NCBI GenBank assembly: GCA_002700305.1
Contig: PACZ01000006.1
Span: 27,069-91,068 of the forward strand
Length of the DNA: 64,000 nt
Reading direction: 5' to 3'
Origin: Hyphomonas sp.
GTDB lineage: Bacteria; Pseudomonadota; Alphaproteobacteria; Caulobacterales; Hyphomonadaceae
The notes under the pieces are model-generated. The model searched no databases. It had not been told where the DNA came from and saw only the letters and a program-made list of their open reading frames with translations. The translations under genes were made by a program, and so were the position numbers. Below are positions 1 through 9,700 of the stretch, one piece after another (the stretch's first letter is position 1; every line of letters starts with the position of its first letter).

Positions 1-200
1 CATTCCTCTTCCACCGTGATGCCCAGCAGGCCGAGTTCGCCCATCTTTGGCAGCAGGTCACGCGGGAATTTGTCCGTCTTGTCGATCTCGGCCGCACGCG
101 GCGCGATTTCGTTCTGGGCAAAACTTGCCACGGTTTCGCGGATCATGTCGGCGGTTTCGCCGAGGTCGAAGTTCAAGGTGGGATATGTGTTCGCAATCAT
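1..200 (-). CDS. Acyl-CoA dehydrogenase, N-terminus only (isovaleryl-CoA dehydrogenase-like)
   Basis: Partial gene running off the left edge; only the first 66 codons are present, starting at the ATG complementary to 198-200. The peptide (MIANTYPTLNFDLGE..., then ADMIRETVASFAQNEIAPRA) has the N-terminal helical layout of flavin-dependent acyl-CoA dehydrogenases. The phrase LNFDLGET with the FAQNEIAPRAAEID helix is typical of isovaleryl-CoA dehydrogenase, which oxidises isovaleryl-CoA in leucine breakdown. That substrate assignment is an inference from the N-terminus only, because the catalytic glutamate and FAD-binding parts lie outside the window. It is the last gene of the left flank and faces away from the rest of the window. 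Confidence 0.72.
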   Translation of the reverse strand, partial: MIANTYPTLNFDLGETADMIRETVASFAQNEIAPRAAEIDKTDKFPRDLLPKMGELGLLGITVEEE

Positions 201-238
201 TGCGGTTGATTAGCAGGCCGTTCCCGGCCTGTCAGCAG

Positions 239-1396
239 TCAATCCTGCCGCGTGATCGCCCGGTAGAGATAGTAGATCGCCAGCACGCTCAAGAGGACCG
301 AGCCGAAGGCCAGCAAGGGACCGACAAAGGCTTCGCCCTCTCCGGCCGGAAACCGCTGCGGTGCTGGCGTCGCCGTCCGGCGGACGCCTTCGAACACACC
401 CCAGAGGCCGAGGCCGGACAGGAGCGCATAAGGCAGCCAGCGCAGCAGGCTGATGTCGCCGTTCAGTCCGTTACCGCGGGCCGGCGGCACGGTCGGCGGG
501 CGCAGGATCTCCCGGCGGCCGTCCGGAATCTCAGGAACCGTCTGGCGCTGGACCGGCTCAGTCTTGGGCGTTGGCGCCATCCGGGGGTGGCGGGCCTCAA
601 TGACCGTGTCATCCGGCCGGTCGTCTTCATGGCCATCCGGCTCTGCCAGGGCTGACACTGCCCGGGTGATTTCGTCAGCCGTTGGCACGCCGGTCTCGGA
701 CGCGTCCTGCGGCGCGCTTGCAGCTTGCTGTTCGTCCAGCAGTTTCGTCATCCGCTCGGCAACAGCCCGGGCTGCGGCCTGCGGGGCCGTGTCGGCGCCC
801 GGCCGGGGCGGCGCAGCGGACGTCTGGCCATCCTCGGTCCGCGCCTCGATCACGACGGCGCGTTCCCGCGACATGGCGAGCGCCGCGCCGGGATCAAATT
901 GCGGACGCATCAAGGCACCGGGCACGGGGATGCGGCCGGATGGGTGTTCCAGGAATAGGGCCTTCTCGGCCGCGCGCCGGCGGACCAGCGCATCCACCAC
1001 GCGGACCTCGCCATCCACCCTGCCCTTCCGCCAGGCGGTCATGCCTTCGGCGGCCTGCAGCCGCTCGCCGCTGTTCAGAAGTGCCAGCACGTTGGATTCC
1101 AGGAAGGCGTCCGTGCCGATATTGAAAGCGAAGGACACCAGCGCGTCGAATTCATTCTGGGTGAGCGGTGTCAGCACACGCTCGCGGATCAACTCCTCGA
1201 TCGGTGCCAGGTCATGGTGGCGCAGCACGAGTTCGGCATCGGCGCGGGTGACACGCAGGCCTTCGCGGGCGCCGGCCGTGTGGCCGAAACCAACGATCCA
1301 GTTGCCGTCCGGCAGGCGGGTGGCGCGCGCACGAAAGCCCTCGAAGCTCTTGATAAGCTCGACCCCGGCTCCGGACGTGCGCATTGGCAGGGCCAT
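239..1396 (-). CDS. Membrane-anchored GH24 (phage-type) lysozyme-like protein
   Basis: 385-aa protein. Start chosen at the ATG at 1396 because GGGAG lies 9 bases upstream; the longer ATG at 1444 has no such site. Residues ~1-150 resemble GH24 lysozyme/endolysin: VELIKSFEGFRARA (catalytic Glu), LPDGNWIVGFGHT, and FDALVSFAFNIG, the usual NALVSFAFNVG helix. The middle is a Pro/Ala/Glu-rich low-complexity linker (~190-310). The C-terminus has two hydrophobic segments (LLRWLPYALLSGLGLWGVF and LLAFGSVLLSVLAIYYLY), so the protein is probably membrane-held. There is no signal peptide. The position that normally carries the catalytic Thr (WTIGYGHT) reads WIVGFGHT, so muramidase activity is uncertain. 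It could be a domesticated prophage endolysin used in cell-wall remodelling. Confidence 0.8.
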   Translation of the reverse strand: MALPMRTSGAGVELIKSFEGFRARATRLPDGNWIVGFGHTAGAREGLRVTRADAELVLRHHDLAPIEELIRERVLTPLTQNEFDALVSFAFNIGTDAFLESNVLALLNSGERLQAAEGMTAWRKGRVDGEVRVVDALVRRRAAEKALFLEHPSGRIPVPGALMRPQFDPGAALAMSRERAVVIEARTEDGQTSAAPPRPGADTAPQAAARAVAERMTKLLDEQQAASAPQDASETGVPTADEITRAVSALAEPDGHEDDRPDDTVIEARHPRMAPTPKTEPVQRQTVPEIPDGRREILRPPTVPPARGNGLNGDISLLRWLPYALLSGLGLWGVFEGVRRTATPAPQRFPAGEGEAFVGPLLAFGSVLLSVLAIYYLYRAITRQD

Positions 1397-1501
1397 GCAG
1401 AATGGCTCCCGTATTGAAACAGTTGATGTTTTTCTATGCCGCACCCTTGCAAATGGCGCGCCTTTTCCCCTGAGAGGTGAGTCCGGCGGCGTTGCCGGGC
1501 C

Positions 1502-2881
1502 TCAGAGCAGGACGAGCGTGGCCAGTCCCAGGAAGGAGAAAAATGCCATCACATCGGTCAGCGTCAACACAAAGACCGACGAGGCCACCGCCGGGTCCGC
1601 CCCCAGCTTCTTGAGCCCCAGCGGCACGAGAATGCCCAGGAGGCAGGTCCAGGTAAACGTCATCACGACGGCAGCCATCGCAACCCCGGCAAGCAGCAGG
1701 TCGCCAAACCAAATGAGGATAATCCCGGAAACAACCAATGAAAACATGAGGCCGTTGCCAAGCCCCGTCAGCAACTCACGAACGACAGTCCTGCGAACCG
1801 CAGGCCCTTCCAGTTCACGTTCGGCAATCGCGCGAACCGCAACAGCGAGTGTCTGGCTCCCCGCATTTCCGCCAAGAGCAGAAATCATCGGCATCAACAC
1901 CGCCAGCGCGACCACTTTGTTAAGCGTCCCTTCGAAAATGGAAATCACCGCTGAAACAGCAAACGCCGTGCAAACATTGACCACAAGCCAAGGAGATCTG
2001 GCCCGAATCGAATCCCAGACCGAATCCGACGTATCGGCCGATGTCACACCAGACAGGGCGAGAAAGTCTTCCGTGTTTTCATCCTGGATGACGTCCACCA
2101 TGTCGTCGACGGTGATCATACCGACAAGCCGCCCATGGTCATCCAGAACTGGGGCCGACGCCAGAGAGTACTTCTGAAACTGATAGGCGACCTCTTCCTG
2201 GTCCATCTCAGTCGTAATGTTGGACAAGAGCGGCAACATGATTGCCGAAAGAGGTGTATCCCGAGAAGTCCGCAATAATTGAGACAATGGAACGGCGCCC
2301 AGCGGCCTGTAGGCTGGGTCTGTGATATAGATCTCGTAAAATGTTTCGGGCAGTTCCTCGCCCCGTTCACGCGCATAATCGATCGTGTCGCCGACACTCC
2401 AATATTCCGGTGCCGCAACGAACTCACGCTGCATGAGGCGGCCGGCGGACTCCTCCTCGAAGGCCAGGCCCTGCTCATATTGGGCCCGTTCAGCGGGAGC
2501 GAGATCGACCAGGATGCGTTCGCGCCGGTCGTCTTCAAGATCCTCAAGGATCGTGGTCGCGTCATCTGAGTCGAGTTCGTCGATGGCGGTCGCGACCGCC
2601 GCATCCGGCATCGCCTGAATTGCGCCTTCGCGGTATTCGTCGCGCAATTCGATCAGGATATTGGGGGGAAGCTCTCCCCCCAGAATGCCGACCAGCTCCT
2701 GAACCCGTTCGTAACTCAGCTGCTCCAACAGGTCAGCAGCATCGGCTGGGTGCATCCGGCGCAGATGACGATCGACCCAGCGGACGTCGTGATCGTCGAT
2801 GGCATCCTGAAGTTCTTCAATGTCGCGTTCGGAAATGGTGCCGGCAACCTGTTCGGTCTCGATCGCTTCGGAATTCTCCAT
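1502..2881 (-). CDS. mgtE: Magnesium transporter MgtE
   Basis: 459-aa Mg2+ channel/transporter of the inner membrane. Order of parts: N-terminal MgtE_N helical superhelix (~30-130, RMHPADAADLLEQLSYERV), two CBS domains (~135-260, with MITVDDMVDVIQDE at the end of the second), then a five-helix membrane domain (~285-459) holding MPMISALGGNAGSQTLAV, the conserved MgtE pore-region motif. The start at 2881 is preferred over the in-frame ATG at 2899 because GGGAGG sits 9 bases before it. It lies 75 bases downstream of the four-gene cluster ending at 2956 on the same strand, so read-through is possible, but its base composition matches the housekeeping flank. Length and domain order are normal for the family. 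Confidence 0.95.
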   Translation of the reverse strand: MENSEAIETEQVAGTISERDIEELQDAIDDHDVRWVDRHLRRMHPADAADLLEQLSYERVQELVGILGGELPPNILIELRDEYREGAIQAMPDAAVATAIDELDSDDATTILEDLEDDRRERILVDLAPAERAQYEQGLAFEEESAGRLMQREFVAAPEYWSVGDTIDYARERGEELPETFYEIYITDPAYRPLGAVPLSQLLRTSRDTPLSAIMLPLLSNITTEMDQEEVAYQFQKYSLASAPVLDDHGRLVGMITVDDMVDVIQDENTEDFLALSGVTSADTSDSVWDSIRARSPWLVVNVCTAFAVSAVISIFEGTLNKVVALAVLMPMISALGGNAGSQTLAVAVRAIAERELEGPAVRRTVVRELLTGLGNGLMFSLVVSGIILIWFGDLLLAGVAMAAVVMTFTWTCLLGILVPLGLKKLGADPAVASSVFVLTLTDVMAFFSFLGLATLVLL

Positions 2882-2955
2882 AGGACCGGCCTCCCGCATG
2901 ATTGCTATTCTGACGACACTATCAGGAGACGGGTTGCCTCGGCGTTACGTCCGGG

Positions 2956-5295
2956 TCAATCCCCTTCGTCAACCAACATCCGGCTGCTCAGGGTTCTGCG
3001 CTCCATCGCCGTCGAGGCCACGTGAAGCAGCATGAAGAGCACCCCCGAAAGCAGGACCGACAACAACACCTGCCATCCATCAACTGCGTGCTTCGTCAGA
3101 TAGTCCCCAAACCGGCCCAACCGCTCCGGCGCCGGTGGCATCATCGGCGCGACCATACGGCCGAGCGGTTCAGAAACAACCACCGAGGGGGTGATCGCGA
3201 AGCCGAGCAGGAAAATCAGCCGCTGAAACGCGCGGGCCCCGATTTCGAGCGTCTTTTCGATGCTGCTGAGCATGAGTTCAGTCAGGTTCGAATACCGTTC
3301 ACTGCGCTCGGTGAGCCCCCAGCGTTTGTCCAGAGCTTCCCGCCAATTCTGCAGGGACGGATTGCTCGTCGCCGAGACGCCGCTTTCGGCAATCCGGGCT
3401 TCAAATGTCCGGTCGACCCGTTTCAGCAACATCTGCAACGCCACTGTACGCTTTAACAGCCCCTCCAATTTGCGGCGGTTCGGCCCCCGCCATCGCCCCC
3501 TGTTTTTGCCGGATTTGTTTGAAGGCGGGTCCATCAGGGTCGCGAAGCGCTCCTGGAGGTTCGCCAGTTCCAGATAAGCCGTCTTCAACGCAGCGTCTTT
3601 CGCAGCGCAGGCCTCAAACTGGGCAACCAGTTGCGAGCTATCGAGCATCCAGGGCCGCCAGTCATCAAACAACACCGCACCATCTTCGGTGACGATCACG
3701 AACCCGCCTTTGACATTTATACGGTCGTAGCTCATCGGATCGTATATCAGGGAAAATGTTCCATGCGGGATGTCTCCCTGCCGCGGGATGCTCGCCATAG
3801 CCCCCTCAACCGACGGCAACGACATCGCGCGGCCGTCATCGGGGCTCCCCTGCGCCCAACGAAGGTTGACCAATCGCTTGTCCCCACTCGTGACGGGCTT
3901 CGGCTCCTGCACAACATCCCAGAGTGAACGCTTCTCCAGGACAGCCTTTTCAGCAGGCCCATGGGTCTGGACCACGCGGATTTCCTTCAGCGGGTTGCTT
4001 GTCTCCCAGACAATCCTCTGGATGTCTTCCCAATCTAGAAAGCTGCCGCGACTTGCAATTTCGGGCAGTCCCTGCCCGGTCTCGAAACCACGGGGAGAGG
4101 CAATCAGCGTGTATCGGCCGCCATCCTGATACCAGGGCTCGTTCCAGACCGCCGGATCCAGGCCGGGCAGCCGCCGCGGTGCGTCTGACGGCCGGGTCAC
4201 GCTTGCCGCTTTCCAGGCATCGCTTTCCGCGGACTCAATCGCGTCATAAATCGGTTTCAGGCATATGCCGCTGTCCGGATCGCTCGACAGGGTGAAGCGA
4301 TTGCCGGGCGTGGCGTTCGGCCTGTAAGCGACGGCAACATCGAACCCGCGTTTCATCGGCGAATTCTCTGTATCCTTTCGGTAAAAGAGCTTGGCCGCGC
4401 CCGCTTCTTCTTCCTCTTCGTAAATCAAAGCATCGGCAATCCGCACCCGCTCCCCTGGTTTTCCGTCATGTCCCAACAAGGGCAGTCTGAGCTGTACGAT
4501 ATTGGCATGCTCCAGCCATGCCTGATAAATGTCCTGCTCACGCTCGAGCGCGGATTGGAACGCCTGCTGATGATGGAGTGACGGACTTTCGGGCAGCCGA
4601 TCAACCAGGCAACCTTGGCGCAAAGCATCTGTCAGGAACTGAACACCACTTGTCCAGGCATTGCTCAGTGACTGCGGATCAATCCATTGATCCTCCTTTG
4701 CAGGTGCTCCGTCTCCTGATTGAGCCGACGAAGCCCGCGTAAAGATGGCATGCGATCCTGCGGATTGTAGCGCACACCAGTTCCGCATGGGGTCTCCGGT
4801 GACATTTCCGTCCCGCCGATGGCGGGAAACAGCCTCGATCCACGGCTGCAACTCAGGCGGAACCTGGTTTGACAGCAATCGGATCGCCAGGATCACGAAA
4901 GCCAGCAGCCGGTCTGGTGTCGCATCATCCTGCACAACCAAAGCGCCAGAATTCAGGCGGGATACCAATGAGGCCGCATCGCCTGACGGCGGCAGCAAAG
5001 GTGCCATTTCGGGACTGGCTGCCAATTCGGACAGGCACCTGAAGCCCGCATACGGACCTGTCAGGCTTGGAACAACCAATATCCCGTTTTGCGGATCAGG
5101 TTGACTGACGCCGATCGCAATCACATCCGTATCCAGATGGGTCACCGCCTGGCTACCAAGCGGAACGGATCGTATATTTAGCTTCTCAACCGTCTGAAAA
5201 GCCTTGAAGACTTCTTCAAGTACACCGCCCATACCTGTACCTACGCCTGAGAACCAATAAGAAGCCGAGTGTATTGGTTCGGTTAGAGGTTGCAA
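2956..5295 (-). CDS. Unknown large protein with two C-terminal membrane helices (fourth gene of cluster)
   Basis: 779 codons from a TTG at 5295 (7 bases after the preceding stop); the first ATG is at 5232, so the N-terminus is uncertain. I do not recognise the family. Residues ~1-220 look like an alpha/beta domain (LGSQAVTHLDTDVIAIGVSQ). The middle is mixed and includes an acidic run (YEEEEEAG). Residues ~560-680 are helical and charged, including a basic stretch (SGKNRGRWRGPNRRK). Two membrane segments end the protein: AFQRLIFLLGFAITPSVVV (~684-703) and WQVLLSVLLSGVLFMLLHVA (~741-761), followed by a short polar tail. A long helical region followed by two terminal membrane helices recalls CorA-type topology, but no GMN motif is visible, so this is only an analogy. 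The position as last gene of the operon suggests a membrane output. No signal peptide is seen. Confidence 0.75.
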   Translation of the reverse strand: MQPLTEPIHSASYWFSGVGTGMGGVLEEVFKAFQTVEKLNIRSVPLGSQAVTHLDTDVIAIGVSQPDPQNGILVVPSLTGPYAGFRCLSELAASPEMAPLLPPSGDAASLVSRLNSGALVVQDDATPDRLLAFVILAIRLLSNQVPPELQPWIEAVSRHRRDGNVTGDPMRNWCALQSAGSHAIFTRASSAQSGDGAPAKEDQWIDPQSLSNAWTSGVQFLTDALRQGCLVDRLPESPSLHHQQAFQSALEREQDIYQAWLEHANIVQLRLPLLGHDGKPGERVRIADALIYEEEEEAGAAKLFYRKDTENSPMKRGFDVAVAYRPNATPGNRFTLSSDPDSGICLKPIYDAIESAESDAWKAASVTRPSDAPRRLPGLDPAVWNEPWYQDGGRYTLIASPRGFETGQGLPEIASRGSFLDWEDIQRIVWETSNPLKEIRVVQTHGPAEKAVLEKRSLWDVVQEPKPVTSGDKRLVNLRWAQGSPDDGRAMSLPSVEGAMASIPRQGDIPHGTFSLIYDPMSYDRINVKGGFVIVTEDGAVLFDDWRPWMLDSSQLVAQFEACAAKDAALKTAYLELANLQERFATLMDPPSNKSGKNRGRWRGPNRRKLEGLLKRTVALQMLLKRVDRTFEARIAESGVSATSNPSLQNWREALDKRWGLTERSERYSNLTELMLSSIEKTLEIGARAFQRLIFLLGFAITPSVVVSEPLGRMVAPMMPPAPERLGRFGDYLTKHAVDGWQVLLSVLLSGVLFMLLHVASTAMERRTLSSRMLVDEGD

Positions 5296-5302
5296 CCGGT
5301 CA

Positions 5303-6775
5303 TCAGAGCCGCCCGAGGGTATTGTACCGCTTCAGCCGCGAAATGGCGTCAGCATTTTCCGGTCGATCGAAAGATCCGCCTTCTACGGCGAGTCCTTCAT
5401 CATTCAGACCGAAGTAAAGGCGCACATGGTTCGGCGACGCCTGTTTGAGGTAGTCAACCATCAGGTCCAGATTCGGCGGCGTGAAACTGCCGTCCCTGAA
5501 GGCAGTCTCAAGCTCTGTGCCCACAGCCGCATATGTCGGGTTGATATGAAGTGTGATCGCGACACCATACTCTTGCGAAAGACCGTCAAAAAACCGGATC
5601 GCCTGATCGATATCGTCAACGGCTTCGTGATCGCTGATGCCCGGCACCGGCTTGAGCATCATGTAACAGCGCAAATCACCACCCGCTTCGCCGAGCGATT
5701 TCACCAGGGCCTGGATCGCTCTGTCCGACAGGCCTTTTCGAATTACCCGGTTCCTCAGGTGCTTGTCGAACACTTCCACGCCGAGCGCGAGCTCAAAGGA
5801 AAGGTCCGGCTTGCCCGCAAGCTCAATCACCTTTGCAATAGAGGCCAGCTTTTCCGGCGTGACAAACTCTGCGCGGGTTTCCAGGCTGATCCGCCTCAGC
5901 TTCGGCATCCGCGCTGCAGCAACCTGTATACTGTGCAGCAGAACCGATTGCGGAAATGTCGGCTCATCCAACACGCTGCCATTGTTCGATATGACCAGCG
6001 TCCGGATGGAGGCCAGCTCCTCTTCGGTCCAGGCCACACGGAACACATAGTCTGTCTGCTCGATCAGATCATGCGGCAGGATCTTCGCCTGAGACGACAG
6101 ATCCGGCAGGGCGCAGCCCTGGCAAACCTTATAAGTACAGGCCGGCGAGAAATATACGATGAACGCGACGGTCCCCCCTATGGTTTCGCTCATCCAGTAC
6201 TGGATGGGACGGTTCACGGGGTGGAAAAATTTGACGATCGCCGGCGTCGGTTCAGGCTGACGGTTCGGCAGCGGCAAGTCACAACGCTGCAGCAGGAGCG
6301 CCAACGGAACCGTGGAGACCAGATCAAGCAGCGCGATCAGGAAGTCCCGCGTTGCGCCTGCTTCAAGGTGCGCCTGCAAGGCAGCCACGTGGTCACGAGA
6401 GTCGATTATCCTCTCAAGCTCTGCCCTGTGGCCGTGAAAAAAGCGGACCAGTTGCGGCAGGGTATCGACACCAAATTGATCATAGCAGATCCAGTCGGCA
6501 ACCGCTCCGACAAACAGCTTGTGCAGGACGCCTGTGCGTGAAGATCCAAATACGCTTGACGTTGCAAGTTTCAGGCGGACATCAGCCAACACCCATAGAC
6601 AGGCATCCGTCAGCGTATCGACCGTCTCTGGCCGGGGCGTCGCAACACCCAGTGCGCTTTCATAAATACTCGTATCGAATTCAGTATCGTCAACGCGCTG
6701 GTTGACCGACACAACAACAGCGCCCTGCTGTCGCATCACACGGCGCACCGCCGTCGCTCGGCTTTCGCTTATCAT
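5303..6775 (-). CDS. Radical-SAM-like protein with CX4CX2C cluster motif (third gene of cluster)
   Basis: 490 aa. Residues ~1-195 are an N-terminal helical extension without recognisable motif. A radical-SAM-like barrel follows: the strand VAFIVYFS leads into ACTYKVCQGCALP with cysteines at about 213, 218 and 221. That is CX4CX2C rather than the canonical CX3CX2C, as in some Elp3/archaeosine-synthase-like families. Later barrel features are TLVISNNGSVLDE, LRRISLETRAEFV, LSFELALGVEVFD and LRCYMMLKPVPGI, matching the strand pattern of the Elp3/TIGR01210-type branch. It would bind a 4Fe-4S cluster and S-adenosylmethionine; the substrate is unknown. It starts 6 bases after the previous stop and its stop is 7 bases from the next start, so it is translationally linked to its neighbours. 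GC is lower than in the flanks. Confidence 0.78.
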   Translation of the reverse strand: MISESRATAVRRVMRQQGAVVVSVNQRVDDTEFDTSIYESALGVATPRPETVDTLTDACLWVLADVRLKLATSSVFGSSRTGVLHKLFVGAVADWICYDQFGVDTLPQLVRFFHGHRAELERIIDSRDHVAALQAHLEAGATRDFLIALLDLVSTVPLALLLQRCDLPLPNRQPEPTPAIVKFFHPVNRPIQYWMSETIGGTVAFIVYFSPACTYKVCQGCALPDLSSQAKILPHDLIEQTDYVFRVAWTEEELASIRTLVISNNGSVLDEPTFPQSVLLHSIQVAAARMPKLRRISLETRAEFVTPEKLASIAKVIELAGKPDLSFELALGVEVFDKHLRNRVIRKGLSDRAIQALVKSLGEAGGDLRCYMMLKPVPGISDHEAVDDIDQAIRFFDGLSQEYGVAITLHINPTYAAVGTELETAFRDGSFTPPNLDLMVDYLKQASPNHVRLYFGLNDEGLAVEGGSFDRPENADAISRLKRYNTLGRL

Positions 6776-6781
6776 GGTCCG

Positions 6782-9700
6782 TCAACTCTTGTGCTTCCGG
6801 GTATGAATAACGCCATCGACATAGTCTGCATAGACAAAGCGTTTGACGGTATCCTGCCCCTCATGACCCGGCGTATATACCATGTACCCGCCCTCTTCCG
6901 CCTCCTCCAACAAGAGGAATTGCTTCAGCACTTCGGGATTTGCCTCCGGTATCCGGGCCAACCGGAACAGGCCATCGTCGATCGCTGAGGCTTGCGCTTC
7001 ATGTCCGGCTGCGTAGAGCACGAATTTCAGTTGCTGCGCGAGCCCTTCAAGCCCGTACAGGAAGAATTCCAGCAATTGATTCCGCGCCGCAGGAATGAGG
7101 TCAGGTGCCGTGGCCTTGTCCATGTTGCGGCGATCATAGAGCATCGACAAGAAATGATAGCCGTCCGCATAAAGGATCGGACGTAATGCCTGATTGAGGC
7201 TGGCGCCCGTCGCAGCGGCAGCCAGAAGCATATCACTCTGAAACGCAAAGGATGTCAGCTTGTCATAGGCATTGCGGCCCGCGAAATCCGACACATCCGG
7301 AAAGGCTTTCAGCGTATCCTGCATTCCGAATTCAGGCTGATACATGAATCGAATCAAATCAGCCGCCTTCAGGGGGGTGTCACCAGAAGACAGCAAGCCG
7401 TCATGAAGTGACATGAACAGATTCGAGATGAAGTCCGTGCCCTCAGCTTCTGCTGTCGCTTGTTGTACCCGTCCGATCAAACGAATCTGATCCATCGCAC
7501 CATTCACGACTTCGACCTGCTCGTTCCAGAACTGGACCTCGTTGGGCACGATGAGCGCAGGGAACGTAACGGCCCGATTGCCACGTATTTTCTCGAGAAA
7601 CGGCTTGGGCGACTGCGCAGATCGCATCTTCGATGCAGCCCGATCAATGTCTTTCTTCGATCTGTACCCTTCGGCATTTGCGACGGAATACATGATGTAA
7701 GAGATCCGCACCGCATTTCGCTGGAACGCCATCATCGCATTCCACATCCGGTTCCGGCGGGTTTCGTTCCACTCCACCGCCAGTTTGCGTTCTTCGATAC
7801 TGCTCAACAGGTGACTGAGCGGTCTCGCCCAGGCCGCGGGCAACTGGGTCAGGACGCGCTTTGCCCAGTCCATCCTCTGGCGATAGAATCTTGCCCGCAA
7901 CTCGAGACGGTTGAGCGCCATCCGGCCATCAAACAGAACCGTCGCAGCATCCAGTTCATTGGCATGCGGAAAGAAGTAACGACCGCCATCGATATGGAGG
8001 CGGTCGTTCAGGTGTGTGGAAACCGGAAACACCGAATGCGGCCAGCGATGCCGTTCGAAGCCTTCCCAGTCCACATTGCCTTCCCGGGCGAGCAGCGTCT
8101 CAATGGGCGGGTCGAGCAGGAGTTCTGCGGCGCGGTTCAAATTCTCGATCACCTCTTCGGGAAAGCGATCAAGGATTCGTCGGTCCGGCTTTGAGATGTA
8201 GGGTTTGGCTTCAGTGGCAAGGTGGCGCGCGATCACCAGACTGTGTTCGGCCCAGTCGGCCTCATGCTTGTGTCCTTCCGGAACGCATCCGTACGGCGTA
8301 TTCCAGCTTTTCACGAGCCAGTTGTGAAATGCGCGAACCGTCCAGAGCGGCAGGTGTTCTTTCTGCCCGCCCTCCTCAAGGACAGAGCGGGCGGTCTTGA
8401 ACAGACGTTCCGGCGGCACAGGTCGACCGTCTGCTAACCGGGCCGGCAGTTCCGCCAATGCCTCATCTTCGGCCCAATCCATAATAGTCAGCGCCGACTC
8501 AAACAGCTCCGTCAGAATTTCATTCGGATCGGAAATCTTTTCCGCAACGCGGTCCGCTTCCAGAAGGAAATCCCAATTGATCGGATCAATGAGGAGTTCC
8601 GGATTCTCCAGAAAGACAGAGTCTATCTGCATACGGACCCCTCCGGCACTCGATTTCTCGATGGCGCGCCCGACCAGATTATGCAGAACAAAACGGCTGG
8701 CCCGTTTCAGAAGCTCTTCGCGTGCAGAGGCGTCCTGCAACCGGGTCTCCGGCAGGTCATCATAAAAGACGCCCGGAACCATACCCAATCGAGAGAGCAA
8801 CATGTCCGAACTGTCGTCCGGAGGAAGCACGAAGACGACTTTATTCCTGGGGAACATCTCGATCACGCGGCTCATGAGCACCTCTTCGTGATCGTACTGG
8901 CTCGAAGTCCGCTTCTTCGAGAATTCATCCTCTCCACAGAACCTGACGACCAGGACCGAATTGTCCCGCCGCGAACGAAACTCTTCCAGTATGGCCGGCG
9001 TTGCCTCGACACTTTCAAGGTATTCAATATGCCGCGGCGCATTTCGATGACTTCGTTCCACAGCGAGACAAACGCACTGCAGAATGAAGTTCCGGCTATG
9101 CGACCGTGGCGAGCGCAGCGCGATCCGGTTGCAGGACCGGACATATTCAGACCGTAATTCCCACCGCTCAACAAAATCGCGATGGGCTCCGAAGAATGGA
9201 AAGTACGAAATGGAAAACCGTTCCGCATCTGATTTTGCGGTGCGCATCAGGTTCATGCGTTCCGCAATACGGCTGAGATCAAGCCAGCCGATATTCGCTC
9301 GAAACTCCTGAAGGATATACCGCGCCGCATCCTGGGGCATGATCGACCCACGGCCGCGGCGTTCTTTCTGAAAGTACGGCCTGCCTTGCAGGCCAACCGA
9401 AATCAAACTCTTCTGTCCCTCGCTGGCGGAGCTGAGAAAGATAAAAGGGATACCGTGCTTCGCCAGGCGCTCGGCTGCTGCAACACCATTGCGAATTCGG
9501 GGTTCGTAGTCGCAATCGGGATCCGGCGTGGCACCTTCGACGGGTGGCCGGTGCTCCGGAACGCGCAGGTCAATCACGCCAAACAGGAAACGAGAATAGC
9601 GCTCCGGGCCATTCAGATAGTCATCAAGCGCCTCATTGAACTCTTCCAGACAAGTTACGGGAAAAATGGCCAGGTTCAGCAAACGGTTGATCCTGTGATC

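Noticed and set aside
453..2177. Long plus-strand open frame of 574 codons
   Set aside because: It lies antisense to the lysozyme-like and mgtE genes, is rich in Arg/Ser/Ala as expected of a GC-rich shadow frame, and has no recognisable motif.
5426..6541. Plus-strand open frame of 371 codons
   Set aside because: Antisense to the radical-SAM-like gene; its product is Arg-rich without motif or ribosome-binding site.
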